Part shown: piece by piece, positions 1 through 5,192 of the stretch
Numbering within the stretch: the first letter of the stretch is position 1
Layout of the letters: every line of letters starts with the position of its first letter
Source: Deltaproteobacteria bacterium
GTDB taxonomy: Bacteria; Desulfobacterota; Dissulfuribacteria; Dissulfuribacterales; UBA3076
Length of the DNA stretch: 5,321 nt
Direction of reading: 5' to 3'
NCBI GenBank assembly: GCA_030605675.1
Contig: JAUWHV010000077.1
Coordinates: 1-5,321, forward strand
Notes under the pieces: generated by a model
Databases searched by the model: none
The model's input: the letters and a program-made list of their open reading frames with translations, nothing else
What the model was told of the DNA's origin: nothing
Position numbers and translations under genes: made by a program

Positions 1-151
1 GAAACCACCAACTTTCCTCTTGTTTGCAAACTACCCTGACGTCATACCAACTCAATATAAACGATTTCTGGCAAATCAGTTTCGCGAGCAACTGGGCCTG
101 AAGCAAACTCCTATTCGAATACTTTTCCGCAAGAGAGAGAGACGTGCCTAG
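1..151 (+). CDS. der: Ribosome biogenesis GTPase Der (EngA), C-terminal fragment
   Basis: Only the last 49 codons are in the window; the reading frame begins at base 2 and stops at TAG 149-151. The peptide starts KPPTFLLFANYPDV and continues through QYKRFLANQFREQLGL to TPIRILFRKRERRA. This is the characteristic end of the KH-like domain of Der/EngA: a PPTF strand, a loop with N and P, a helix with Y-x-R-(F/Y)-L-x-N-x-(F/L)-R, then G-x-x-x-T-P-I-R and a basic tail. Der is a double-GTPase-domain protein needed for maturation of the 50S ribosomal subunit, and the KH-like domain mediates its rRNA/ribosome contacts. Both G domains lie upstream, outside the window. The gene converges with ddl, leaving 20 bp between stop codons and no evident terminator hairpin there. 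A short AG dinucleotide run (132-141) falls in the basic tail codons. Confidence 0.93.
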   Translation, partial: KPPTFLLFANYPDVIPTQYKRFLANQFREQLGLKQTPIRILFRKRERRA

Positions 152-171
152 CCCGGCCATACGCAAACATC

Positions 172-1110
172 TCAGGATAATGCCATGTCAATAAGTTGAT
201 CAAGTAGTTTACTAAAGGTAATCCCCGCTGCCTCCGCGGCTTGGGGGAATAGGCTGGTCGGAGTCATCCCGGGAATTGTGTTGGTTTCCAGGGCGAATAT
301 TTTGCCGGTGTCTGCAAGGATCATATCTGTACGGCTATAGGCCCGGAGCTGTAGGGCTTTGTGAGCAGCAACGGCCAGGGCACGGGCTTTCTCAGATGCC
401 TGCTTCGGTATATCTGCCGGGCAGATCTCCTTGGTGGCCCCAAGTAAGTACTTTGCATCGTAATCAAAGAAGGAATAGCTCGAGTCAGGGATGATCTCAA
501 CCACAGGAAGTGGTAAAAGCTTCTCAAGACCCAGGATTCCTCCGGTGATCTCCCGACCACCTATGAAGGATTCAACCAGGACCCTGTTATCCCATTGAAA
601 TGCTTCTTTTATGGCAGGACCAAGTTTGTTCTCATCCGCCACCTTCCTTATCCCAACGCTTGATCCTTGGGTGCAGGGTTTAACCATGAGTGGAATACCC
701 AGGCGGTTCACGATTTGTTTTGTGTCCACTTTATCGCTACGAAGGATGTGAATCCATGGAGGAGTGAGTATTCCGGCCTCCTGATAAATCACTTTGGCAA
801 GGTGTTTGTCCATGGCCAAGGCGCTACCCAGGACCCCAGAGCCTTGATAAGGTAAGCCAATGAGGTCCAAAAGACCTTGTATGGTCCCGTCTTCTCCGTA
901 CCGGCCGTGAAGAAGGATGAAGGCAACATCCAGGCGTGGTGTGTCTCTGACAAGTCGGTTAAGATCCGTGGCCGGATCATAACGCGTGATATCGTAGCGG
1001 CCTGGATCAAGGGCCTTTTCTACCTCTCGTGCCCCTGCAAGGGACACATCTCTTTCAGCAGAGCGACCTCCACACAGGAGTGCCAGTTGTATTTTATTTT
1101 TTTCTGACAT
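172..1110 (-). CDS. ddl: D-alanine--D-alanine ligase
   Basis: This 312-residue ATP-grasp enzyme joins two D-alanines using ATP, supplying the dipeptide that MurF adds to the peptidoglycan precursor in the cytoplasm. The length is typical (about 300-320). Visible motifs, in order: the N-terminal CGGRSAERDVSL (residues 13-24, with E20 binding the first D-Ala), LLHGRYGEDG (66-75), GSGVLGSALAMDK (90-102), the ATP-binding MVKPCTQGSSVG (142-153, K144), VESFIGGREITGG (179-191), FDYDAKY (215-221, the omega-loop tyrosine Y217 expected of D-Ala-D-Ala rather than D-Ala-D-Lac ligases), SRTDM (259-263) and ALETNTIPGMTPTSL (273-287). D262, E275 and N277 would be the Mg ligands. All expected catalytic positions are present. 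The start at 1110 is the first Met and matches the family N-terminus; no strong Shine-Dalgarno precedes it. The gene stands alone here, convergent with der and divergent from the radical SAM operon. Confidence 0.96.
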   Translation of the reverse strand: MSEKNKIQLALLCGGRSAERDVSLAGAREVEKALDPGRYDITRYDPATDLNRLVRDTPRLDVAFILLHGRYGEDGTIQGLLDLIGLPYQGSGVLGSALAMDKHLAKVIYQEAGILTPPWIHILRSDKVDTKQIVNRLGIPLMVKPCTQGSSVGIRKVADENKLGPAIKEAFQWDNRVLVESFIGGREITGGILGLEKLLPLPVVEIIPDSSYSFFDYDAKYLLGATKEICPADIPKQASEKARALAVAAHKALQLRAYSRTDMILADTGKIFALETNTIPGMTPTSLFPQAAEAAGITFSKLLDQLIDMALS

Positions 1111-1125
1111 GTTTAGATAGCTTGA

Positions 1126-1154
1126 AATGTATATGAATTTTCATTTTTTGACAA
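1126..1154 (-). promoter_or_regulatory. Candidate sigma70-type promoter for ddl
   Basis: Read on the minus strand, TTGTCA (1149-1154; 5 of 6 matches to TTGACA) is followed by an AT-rich stretch. Two overlapping -10 candidates follow: TATACA (1128-1133, 15-bp spacer) or TACATT (1126-1131, 17-bp spacer), each 4 of 6. Transcription would start about 5-10 bases before the ddl ATG, giving a very short leader, which fits the lack of a clear ribosome binding site. The match is modest and rests only on position and consensus. Confidence 0.35.
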
Positions 1155-1187
1155 GATATCCGGAATGACCAGGCAGGCCTTGGGACG

Positions 1188-1250
1188 CAGGATTTTACTC
1201 CTGTTTGAGCCTTCTGAAAAAGGCTTGTTTGAGAGTAATTGTTTACTCTC
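1188..1250. repeat. Cluster of three short inverted repeats in the divergent spacer
   Basis: Three small perfect inverted repeats lie end to end. The first is CAGGA (1188-1192) with TCCTG (1199-1203). The second is AGCCTT (1208-1213) with AAGGCT (1220-1225). The third is GAGAGTAA (1231-1238) with TTACTCTC (1243-1250), an 8-bp stem with a TTGT loop. The octamer TGTTTGAG also occurs twice in direct orientation (1202-1209, 1226-1233), and TTTACTC twice (1194-1200, 1242-1248). No T-run follows any stem in either direction, so these do not look like classic terminators. They lie upstream of the rightward promoter and could be operator sites or debris of an old repeat; function unknown. Confidence 0.5.
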
Positions 1251-1279
1251 CGTTAGCTAAGAAGTATGAATGGTCATGC

Positions 1280-1307
1280 TTGACAGAGCCCTCGCTCGAT
1301 ATAAAAT
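1280..1307 (+). promoter_or_regulatory. Probable sigma70-type promoter of the radical SAM-rng-hisC unit
   Basis: A perfect TTGACA (1280-1285) is separated by 16 bp from TAAAAT (1302-1307; 5 of 6 matches to TATAAT). An overlapping TATAAA lies at 1300-1305 with a 14-bp spacer. Transcription would start near 1313-1316, giving a leader of roughly 115 nt that contains the hairpin at 1330-1403. The heptamer CTCGATA occurs at 1295-1301 and 1310-1316, overlapping the edge of the -10 and the expected start site in a 15-bp direct repeat. It could be a pair of regulator half-sites. Confidence 0.6.
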
Positions 1308-1329
1308 TACTCGATAGTATAGGAATTTC

Positions 1330-1403
1330 TTTTTTTGACAGGATCAACAGGATCAACAGGATAAATGAAAATCATGTAAATCTTGCTCATCCTGTCAGAG
1401 AAG
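1330..1403 (+). repeat. Dispersed-repeat-like hairpin built on AACAGGATC units
   Basis: The left arm GACAGGATCAACAGGAT (1337-1353) and right arm ATCTTGCTCATCCTGTC (1380-1396) are inverted copies matching at 14 of 17 positions. The outer 8 bp pair perfectly. The flanking T-run (1330-1336) can extend the stem against AGAGAAG (1397-1403) using A-U and G-U pairs in + strand RNA, giving 15 contiguous pairs. The left arm carries a 9-bp tandem repeat, GGATCAACA at 1341-1349 and 1350-1358 with a degenerate third copy GGATAAATG (1359-1367), so it has one more unit than the right arm. An ATGA-AAA-TCAT mini-stem (1365-1375) lies inside. From memory, similar AACAGGAT palindromes recur in intergenic regions of many bacterial genomes. 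Here it would lie in the 5' leader of the downstream operon. Confidence 0.7.
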
Positions 1404-1405
1404 TC

Positions 1406-1418
1406 CCGCCGCAGGCGG
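1406..1418 (+). promoter_or_regulatory. Small GC-rich hairpin covering the only purine-rich stretch before the radical SAM start
   Basis: CCGCC (1406-1410), loop GCA, and GGCGG (1414-1418) form a perfect 5-bp GC stem. It ends 10 bases before the ATG at 1429. The only ribosome-binding-like sequence before that start is AGGCGG (1413-1418), which is weak and would be paired in this stem. This could dampen initiation or be a remnant of the adjacent repeat. The structure is seen; any regulatory role is inference. Confidence 0.4.
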
Positions 1419-1428
1419 CTAATTTATT

Positions 1429-2367
1429 ATGAAATACTGCTTCGGTCCGGTACCTTCGAGGCGTTTAGGCTTGTCACTTGGGGTGGACATTCTTCCTCTT
1501 AAGACCTGCAATCTGAATTGCGTCTACTGTGAATTAGGAAGTACCAAGAAATACACATGTGAAAGGAATGAATACATACCTGCCGGACATATAAGGGCTG
1601 AGCTTGAGGAAGTCTTGTGTTCTGAAAAGACGGCCTTTGATGTGCTTACCTTTACCGCCTCGGGAGAGCCCACACTCCATACAGGCCTTGGAGAACTTCT
1701 GGCCTTTGCCAAGGGGCATACTGATAAACCACTGGCAGTCATTACCAACTCCACTCTGCTCTCTGATTCGCAGGTGAGAGAGGAACTCTGTCATGCGGAT
1801 ATTTTATTGCCCTCTCTTGATTCCGTGGTGCTTGATTCTTTCAGAAGGATCAATCGTCCGGCCAAGTGCGTGGATCTCAAAAGCATTTTAGATGGCTTGA
1901 TAAAATTACGAAAGGAATTTAAGGGAAAGATCTGGCTGGAGGTCCTTTTTGTCAGGGGGATTAATCACGGCACAGATGAAATCAGGGGACTTAAAGAGAT
2001 CCTGAAGTCTATCCAGCCCGATAAGATTCAACTTAATACTGTAGTTCGTCCTCCGGTCGAGTCCTGGGCCAATCCTCTATCAAAAAGGCAGATGGAGGAG
2101 TTGAAAGAACAACTGGGTGAAAAGGCCGAAGTCGTAGTAGATTATAGACATAGCATGGAGAAGGGGGTCCAGCCGATTCTTGAGGCTGAGATATTGGATA
2201 CTTTGCTCAGAAGGCCTCTCAGCATTGAAGACCTTCAGGAGATCCTGGGCCTTGGAGCTGAATCTGTCCAGGAGGTACTCAATCGAATGTACAGCTCCGG
2301 TCTGATAAAGACCGAGGCATTCAATAACAAGCTCTATTATCTTCCCGGTGACAGGGCCGGTGTTTAG
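1429..2367 (+). CDS. Radical SAM protein, COG0731-like, with C-terminal winged-helix-like tail
   Basis: This 312-residue protein is predicted to bind a [4Fe-4S] cluster and cleave S-adenosylmethionine to start radical chemistry; the substrate is unknown. The N-terminus YCFGPVPSRRLGLSLGVD (3-20) is the signature opening of a widespread family annotated only as radical SAM or Fe-S oxidoreductase. The cluster motif C27-x3-C31-x2-C34 follows, then TFTASGEPTLH (74-84, the SAM-binding GEP region), VITNSTLL (104-111), PSLDS with RRINRP (128-144), and a late strand QLNTVVRPP (201-209). Residues about 250-305 (ILDTLLRRPLSIEDLQEILG, then a Y-rich end) look like a winged-helix domain, a common addition in this family. 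The start is well fixed: an in-frame TAA lies at 1420-1422, just upstream. It is the first gene of a tight unit, 6 bp before rng. It might modify RNA or a protein, but nothing in the sequence proves that. Confidence 0.9.
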   Translation: MKYCFGPVPSRRLGLSLGVDILPLKTCNLNCVYCELGSTKKYTCERNEYIPAGHIRAELEEVLCSEKTAFDVLTFTASGEPTLHTGLGELLAFAKGHTDKPLAVITNSTLLSDSQVREELCHADILLPSLDSVVLDSFRRINRPAKCVDLKSILDGLIKLRKEFKGKIWLEVLFVRGINHGTDEIRGLKEILKSIQPDKIQLNTVVRPPVESWANPLSKRQMEELKEQLGEKAEVVVDYRHSMEKGVQPILEAEILDTLLRRPLSIEDLQEILGLGAESVQEVLNRMYSSGLIKTEAFNNKLYYLPGDRAGV

Positions 2368-2370
2368 GAG
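2366..2370 (+). promoter_or_regulatory. Ribosome binding site of rng, overlapping the upstream stop
   Basis: AGGAG (2366-2370) overlaps the TAG stop of the radical SAM gene (2365-2367). It lies only 3 bases before the first ATG (2374) but 15 bases before the second in-frame ATG (2386). Neither spacing is ideal, so the exact start is uncertain. The overlap suggests translational coupling. Confidence 0.6.
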
Positions 2371-2373
2371 TAT

Positions 2374-3897
2374 ATGAAAATTAATATGAAACCAAGGAAA
2401 AAATCAAGCAAATCCGGCAAATGCCAGATTGTAATCAACATGGAGGCGCCGGAGGAATGCCGGATAGGCCTTCTTGAGAATGGACGTCTTGAAGCATTTG
2501 ATATTGAGACATTCTCCCATACCCAGACCAGAGGTAATCTTTACAAAGGTCGAATAGTAAAAATAGAGCCAAGCCTCCAGGCGGCTTTTGTTGATATCGG
2601 CCTTCCCAGAAATGGCTATCTGCCCCTATCTGATATACACCCTGAATACTACGGATATGCTGAAAACAAAAAACGTATCCATGAATTTTTAAAAAAGAAC
2701 CAGGACATTCTTGTACAGATAGTCAAGGAAGAAACCCACATAAAGGGTTCTGCGATAACAACTTATCTCTCAATCCCAGCGAGGTACCTGGTGCTGATGC
2801 CCGGTACCGCTCAAGTAGGCGTGTCCAGGAAAATAGAGGATGAAGAGGAACGTCAAAGGCTTAAACAGATATTAAAGGCATGCAAGTTGCCGGAAGGTGT
2901 GGGACTTATTGCCCGGACAGTCGCTGAAGGCGTTCCAAAAGTAGAGATACTGAGGGATCTCAGATACTTGGTGCGATTCTGGAGCAACTTGAGGAAAAAG
3001 GCGCAGTCCGCTCAGGCCCCGGCCCTGATTTATAGAGACCGTGATTTGGTAAAACGATTTCTGAGGGATTATCTAACAAGCGATGTCGATGAAATTTTGG
3101 TGGACCGGCAGGATGTCTATGATAATATAAAGGCCTTTCTTCGCATCATTGCCCCACGGCAGGTAGCCACTGTACGTTTATACCAAGGGGATGTCCCCAT
3201 TTTTTCACACTTCGATCTTGAGACTCTGATAGAACAAGTATACCAGCCCAACGTCAGCATGCCTTCCGGAGCGCATATTGTTATAGAGCCAACCGAGGCC
3301 CTGGTATCTATAGATGTGAATTCCGGGAAAAACATCAGGGAAAAAAATATTGAGGAAACCGCACTAAAGACCAATTTGGAGGCTGCGGAGGAAATAGCCA
3401 GACAACTCCGTCTCAGGGACCTCGGGGGAATAATAGTTATTGATTTTATTGATATGCGTAATAAGGCCTACAGACAACAGGTGGAAAAGCGCATGAGGAA
3501 GTGCCTCAAAAAGGACCGTGCCAGGACGGAAATTGCCAGGATTTCACGGTTTGGTGTTCTTGAACTGGTGCGCCAGAAGATCCGCTCTCCTGTGCAACTA
3601 GGCAGTTATTGCTCCTGCCCCCACTGTCATGGAAGGGGGGTGGTGATGTCTGTGGAGGCCCTTGCACTGGCGGACTTAAGAAGAATCAGTGCTCATCTGG
3701 CAGGTAGTCGTGAAAAGAATTCGGGACAGCTTGTGCTGGAGGCGCCGTCTCAGGTCGTCTCATACCTGCTTAATCGTAAGCGCTTAGAACTTTATAACCT
3801 TGAAAAAAACTTTAATGTTGAAATCAGGGTGGAAGCTAATCCGAATCTCGGGCTGGAAGAACATAAACTGTATTCGAGAACCGCGGAAACCGGTTAA
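2374..3897 (+). CDS. rng: Ribonuclease G (RNase E/G family endoribonuclease)
   Basis: A 507-residue endoribonuclease that cuts single-stranded AU-rich RNA, acting in rRNA maturation and mRNA decay. An S1 RNA-binding domain spans about 54-134 (GNLYKGRIVKIEPSLQAAFVDIG at its start). The 5'-sensor/RNase H-like region includes GVGLIARTVAEG (176-187). The catalytic magnesium ligands are visible in VSIDVNSGKN (D314, N316) and IVIDFIDMRN (D357). The zinc-link motif CPHC (C415-C418) joins protomers in this family, and an extra C413 precedes it. The final part (461-490, LLNRKRLELYNLEKNFNVEIRVEANPN) matches the usual RNase G end. There is no long disordered degradosome scaffold, so this is the RNase G rather than the full RNase E type. 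A lysine-rich stretch (7 basic residues in the first 16) precedes the conserved start of the fold, near residue 18. The true start could be 2374 or 2386. The gene ends 10 bp before hisC. Confidence 0.95.
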   Translation: MKINMKPRKKSSKSGKCQIVINMEAPEECRIGLLENGRLEAFDIETFSHTQTRGNLYKGRIVKIEPSLQAAFVDIGLPRNGYLPLSDIHPEYYGYAENKKRIHEFLKKNQDILVQIVKEETHIKGSAITTYLSIPARYLVLMPGTAQVGVSRKIEDEEERQRLKQILKACKLPEGVGLIARTVAEGVPKVEILRDLRYLVRFWSNLRKKAQSAQAPALIYRDRDLVKRFLRDYLTSDVDEILVDRQDVYDNIKAFLRIIAPRQVATVRLYQGDVPIFSHFDLETLIEQVYQPNVSMPSGAHIVIEPTEALVSIDVNSGKNIREKNIEETALKTNLEAAEEIARQLRLRDLGGIIVIDFIDMRNKAYRQQVEKRMRKCLKKDRARTEIARISRFGVLELVRQKIRSPVQLGSYCSCPHCHGRGVVMSVEALALADLRRISAHLAGSREKNSGQLVLEAPSQVVSYLLNRKRLELYNLEKNFNVEIRVEANPNLGLEEHKLYSRTAETG

Positions 3898-3900
3898 GGA
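3896..3900 (+). promoter_or_regulatory. Ribosome binding site that fixes the hisC start
   Basis: AAGGA (3896-3900) overlaps the rng stop TAA (3895-3897) and lies 7 bases before the ATG at 3908. This supports 3908 over the in-frame ATG at 3800, which lies inside rng and would add 36 residues not typical of the family. The arrangement again suggests coupling to the upstream gene. Confidence 0.8.
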
Positions 3901-3907
3901 TCATTAC

Positions 3908-5026
3908 ATGTTTAATAAATCAAGGCCGTTATCTTTTGAAGTCCCGGAATATCTCACAAGCCTTGTCCCTTATCCTCCAGGTAAGCCCCTTGAGGAACTC
4001 GAAAGGGAGTATGGGGTAAAGGATCCTATCAAGCTTGCCTCTAATGAAAATTTATTAGGGCCGTCTTCAAAGGCCCGGAAGGCCATAAAGAATGCCTTAT
4101 CTTCTCTGCACCGCTATCCCGATGGTAGTGGCTACTACCTCAAGAGAAAGCTTGCCGGGTTGTTGGGAGTGTCTTCTGAGGAGATAGTGCTTGGCAACGG
4201 ATCCAACGAGTTGATAGATTTTCTGATAAGGGTTTTCATTCGACCAGGGTATGAAGCCATAAGCAGTGATCCGAGCTTTCTGGTCTATTGCAAGATGGTG
4301 CAGGCCGTGGGGGGGAGTAATGTAGTCATTCCCCTTTCAGGGTACCGTCACGACCTTGAGAACATATCACGGGCAGTTACACCGAAAACCCGCCTGATCT
4401 TTCTGGATAATCCCAACAATCCTTCTGGCACGGTCATTCACAGGGCAGACTTCGATGCATTTCTGGAAGGTCTTCCGGATCATTTGCTGGTAGTCCTGGA
4501 TGAGGCCTACATGGAGTTCGTTAGGACTGAACATACTCCAAAGGCAGTGGAATATATGAAGCAGGACAGGAGGGTCATAGGCCTTCGGACCTTTTCAAAG
4601 GCCTATGGTCTGGCCGGACTTCGGGTGGGCTATGGAGTGATGGACAGAGAGCCGGCCAAATATCTGGAGCGGGTCCGGCAGCCCTTTAATGTCAATACCA
4701 TGGCCCAGGTAGGGGCCCTTGCGGCCCTGGATGACCATCAACACCTTAAAAAAACCGTTGATGCCGTGCGGCAGGGAATGGATTTTCTAACGGAAAAACT
4801 TGAGGAGTTAGGATGCAGGGTAATGCCCAGTGAGGCCAACTTCATTCTTATAGATATCGACAGGGATGCCAAAATGGTCTATGAAAAAATGCTCAGGGAG
4901 GGAGTCATTGTTCGGGCAATGACTGCATATGGTTTACCCAACCACATCCGGATTACTGTTGGTCTCCCCGAAGAGAATTTACGGTGTATTGAGGCCCTGC
5001 AAAAAGTGCTAAGGAACGGGAGATAA
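3908..5026 (+). CDS. hisC: Histidinol-phosphate aminotransferase
   Basis: A 372-residue PLP-dependent class I/II aminotransferase that converts imidazole-acetol phosphate and glutamate to histidinol phosphate and 2-oxoglutarate in histidine synthesis. Family landmarks, in order: the opening PYPPGKPLEELEREYG (21-36), KLASNENLLGPS (42-53), the H-RYPDG segment (68-73), GNGSNELI (97-104, phosphate cup), DNPNNPSGT (167-175), DEAYMEF (198-204, D198 and Y201 contacting PLP), the Schiff-base lysine K231 in RTFSKAYGLAGLRVGYG (R239 contacting phosphate), and ANFILID (310-316). HIRIT with R348 is the expected substrate-carboxylate contact. Length is normal (about 350-370). Related aromatic or broad-specificity aminotransferases look alike, but the HisC signature is strong. 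No other his gene is in the window. The last four codons (RNGR) and stop lie in the arm of the palindrome at 5012-5167, so the C-terminus may have been reshaped by that element. Confidence 0.93.
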   Translation: MFNKSRPLSFEVPEYLTSLVPYPPGKPLEELEREYGVKDPIKLASNENLLGPSSKARKAIKNALSSLHRYPDGSGYYLKRKLAGLLGVSSEEIVLGNGSNELIDFLIRVFIRPGYEAISSDPSFLVYCKMVQAVGGSNVVIPLSGYRHDLENISRAVTPKTRLIFLDNPNNPSGTVIHRADFDAFLEGLPDHLLVVLDEAYMEFVRTEHTPKAVEYMKQDRRVIGLRTFSKAYGLAGLRVGYGVMDREPAKYLERVRQPFNVNTMAQVGALAALDDHQHLKKTVDAVRQGMDFLTEKLEELGCRVMPSEANFILIDIDRDAKMVYEKMLREGVIVRAMTAYGLPNHIRITVGLPEENLRCIEALQKVLRNGR

Positions 5027-5167
5027 ATAAGTTGAACAAAAATTAACAGGATTTTTTGTTGTATTCAAGGCGCGAGGAGCGAGCATAACGGGTTATGTGA
5101 ATGACGAGCAACGAAGAAGACGGCAAAAAAAACGTTAATTTGTTCAAGTTATTTATTGTACGTTCCT
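5012..5167 (+). repeat. 156-bp near-symmetric palindromic element overlapping the hisC 3' end
   Basis: Outer ends AGGAACG (5012-5018) and CGTTCCT (5161-5167) are perfect complements. Inside them, arm 5023-5047 (ATAAATAAGTTGAACAAA, then AATTAAC) pairs with arm 5134-5156, with one mismatch and a two-base bulge. Next, 5052-5066 (TTTTTTGTTGTATTC) pairs with 5116-5130, with one mismatch and two G-U wobbles. The centre is a perfect CATAAC-GG-GTTATG (5084-5097), within one base of the midpoint of the outer ends. Between the centre and the stem both strands are purine-rich and unpaired, with the hexamer CGAGCA in both (5080-5085, 5105-5110). The hisC stop (5024-5026) lies in the left arm. I believe similar elements recur in deltaproteobacterial genomes, suggesting a non-autonomous mobile or REP-like repeat. 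It may also act as a processing or 3'-end hairpin; there is no typical terminator U-run after it. Confidence 0.8.
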
Positions 5168-5182
5168 AAAGAGCTGAGTCAG

Positions 5183-5187
5183 AGGAG
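5183..5187 (+). promoter_or_regulatory. Ribosome binding site of the UPF0251 gene
   Basis: AGGAG within GAGGAG lies 5 bases before the ATG at 5193, a strong site that supports the start. I see no convincing promoter between the palindrome and this gene, so it may be read through from hisC or transcribed from within the repeat. Confidence 0.75.
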
Positions 5188-5192
5188 AAATT

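Noticed and set aside
152..171. A bidirectional terminator between der and ddl
   Set aside because: The 20-bp gap has no inverted repeat with a T-tract in either direction.
276..1107. Several 60-80 codon frames on both strands inside ddl
   Set aside because: They are in other frames of a clearly conserved gene and show no recognisable domains.
1205..1432. A 75-codon + strand reading frame from a TTG, containing RINRINRIN
   Set aside because: It is the tandem AACAGGATC repeat read in frame plus spacer sequence. It runs across the probable promoter and hairpin, overlaps the radical SAM start and has no ribosome binding site or recognisable domain.
1524..1794. Two minus-strand frames inside the radical SAM gene
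   Set aside because: They are antisense shadows of a conserved coding region with no domain signal.
3117..3374. An 85-codon minus-strand frame inside rng
   Set aside because: It is antisense to the catalytic region of RNase G; its length reflects the codon composition of the real gene.
3800..3907. An earlier in-frame ATG that would lengthen hisC by 36 residues
   Set aside because: It lies inside rng, the added residues are not typical of HisC, and the ATG at 3908 has a well-spaced AAGGA.
1341..5054. A common origin for the two repeats, because both contain AACAGGAT (near 1346-1353 and 5045-5052)
   Set aside because: The shared block is only about 8 bp and the rest of their structure differs, so common ancestry is not supported.
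5012..5167. The palindrome as a classic Rho-independent terminator for hisC
   Set aside because: The stem is very long and interrupted by a purine-rich internal loop, and it is not followed by a U-run. A role in transcript ends is possible, but the classic form is absent.
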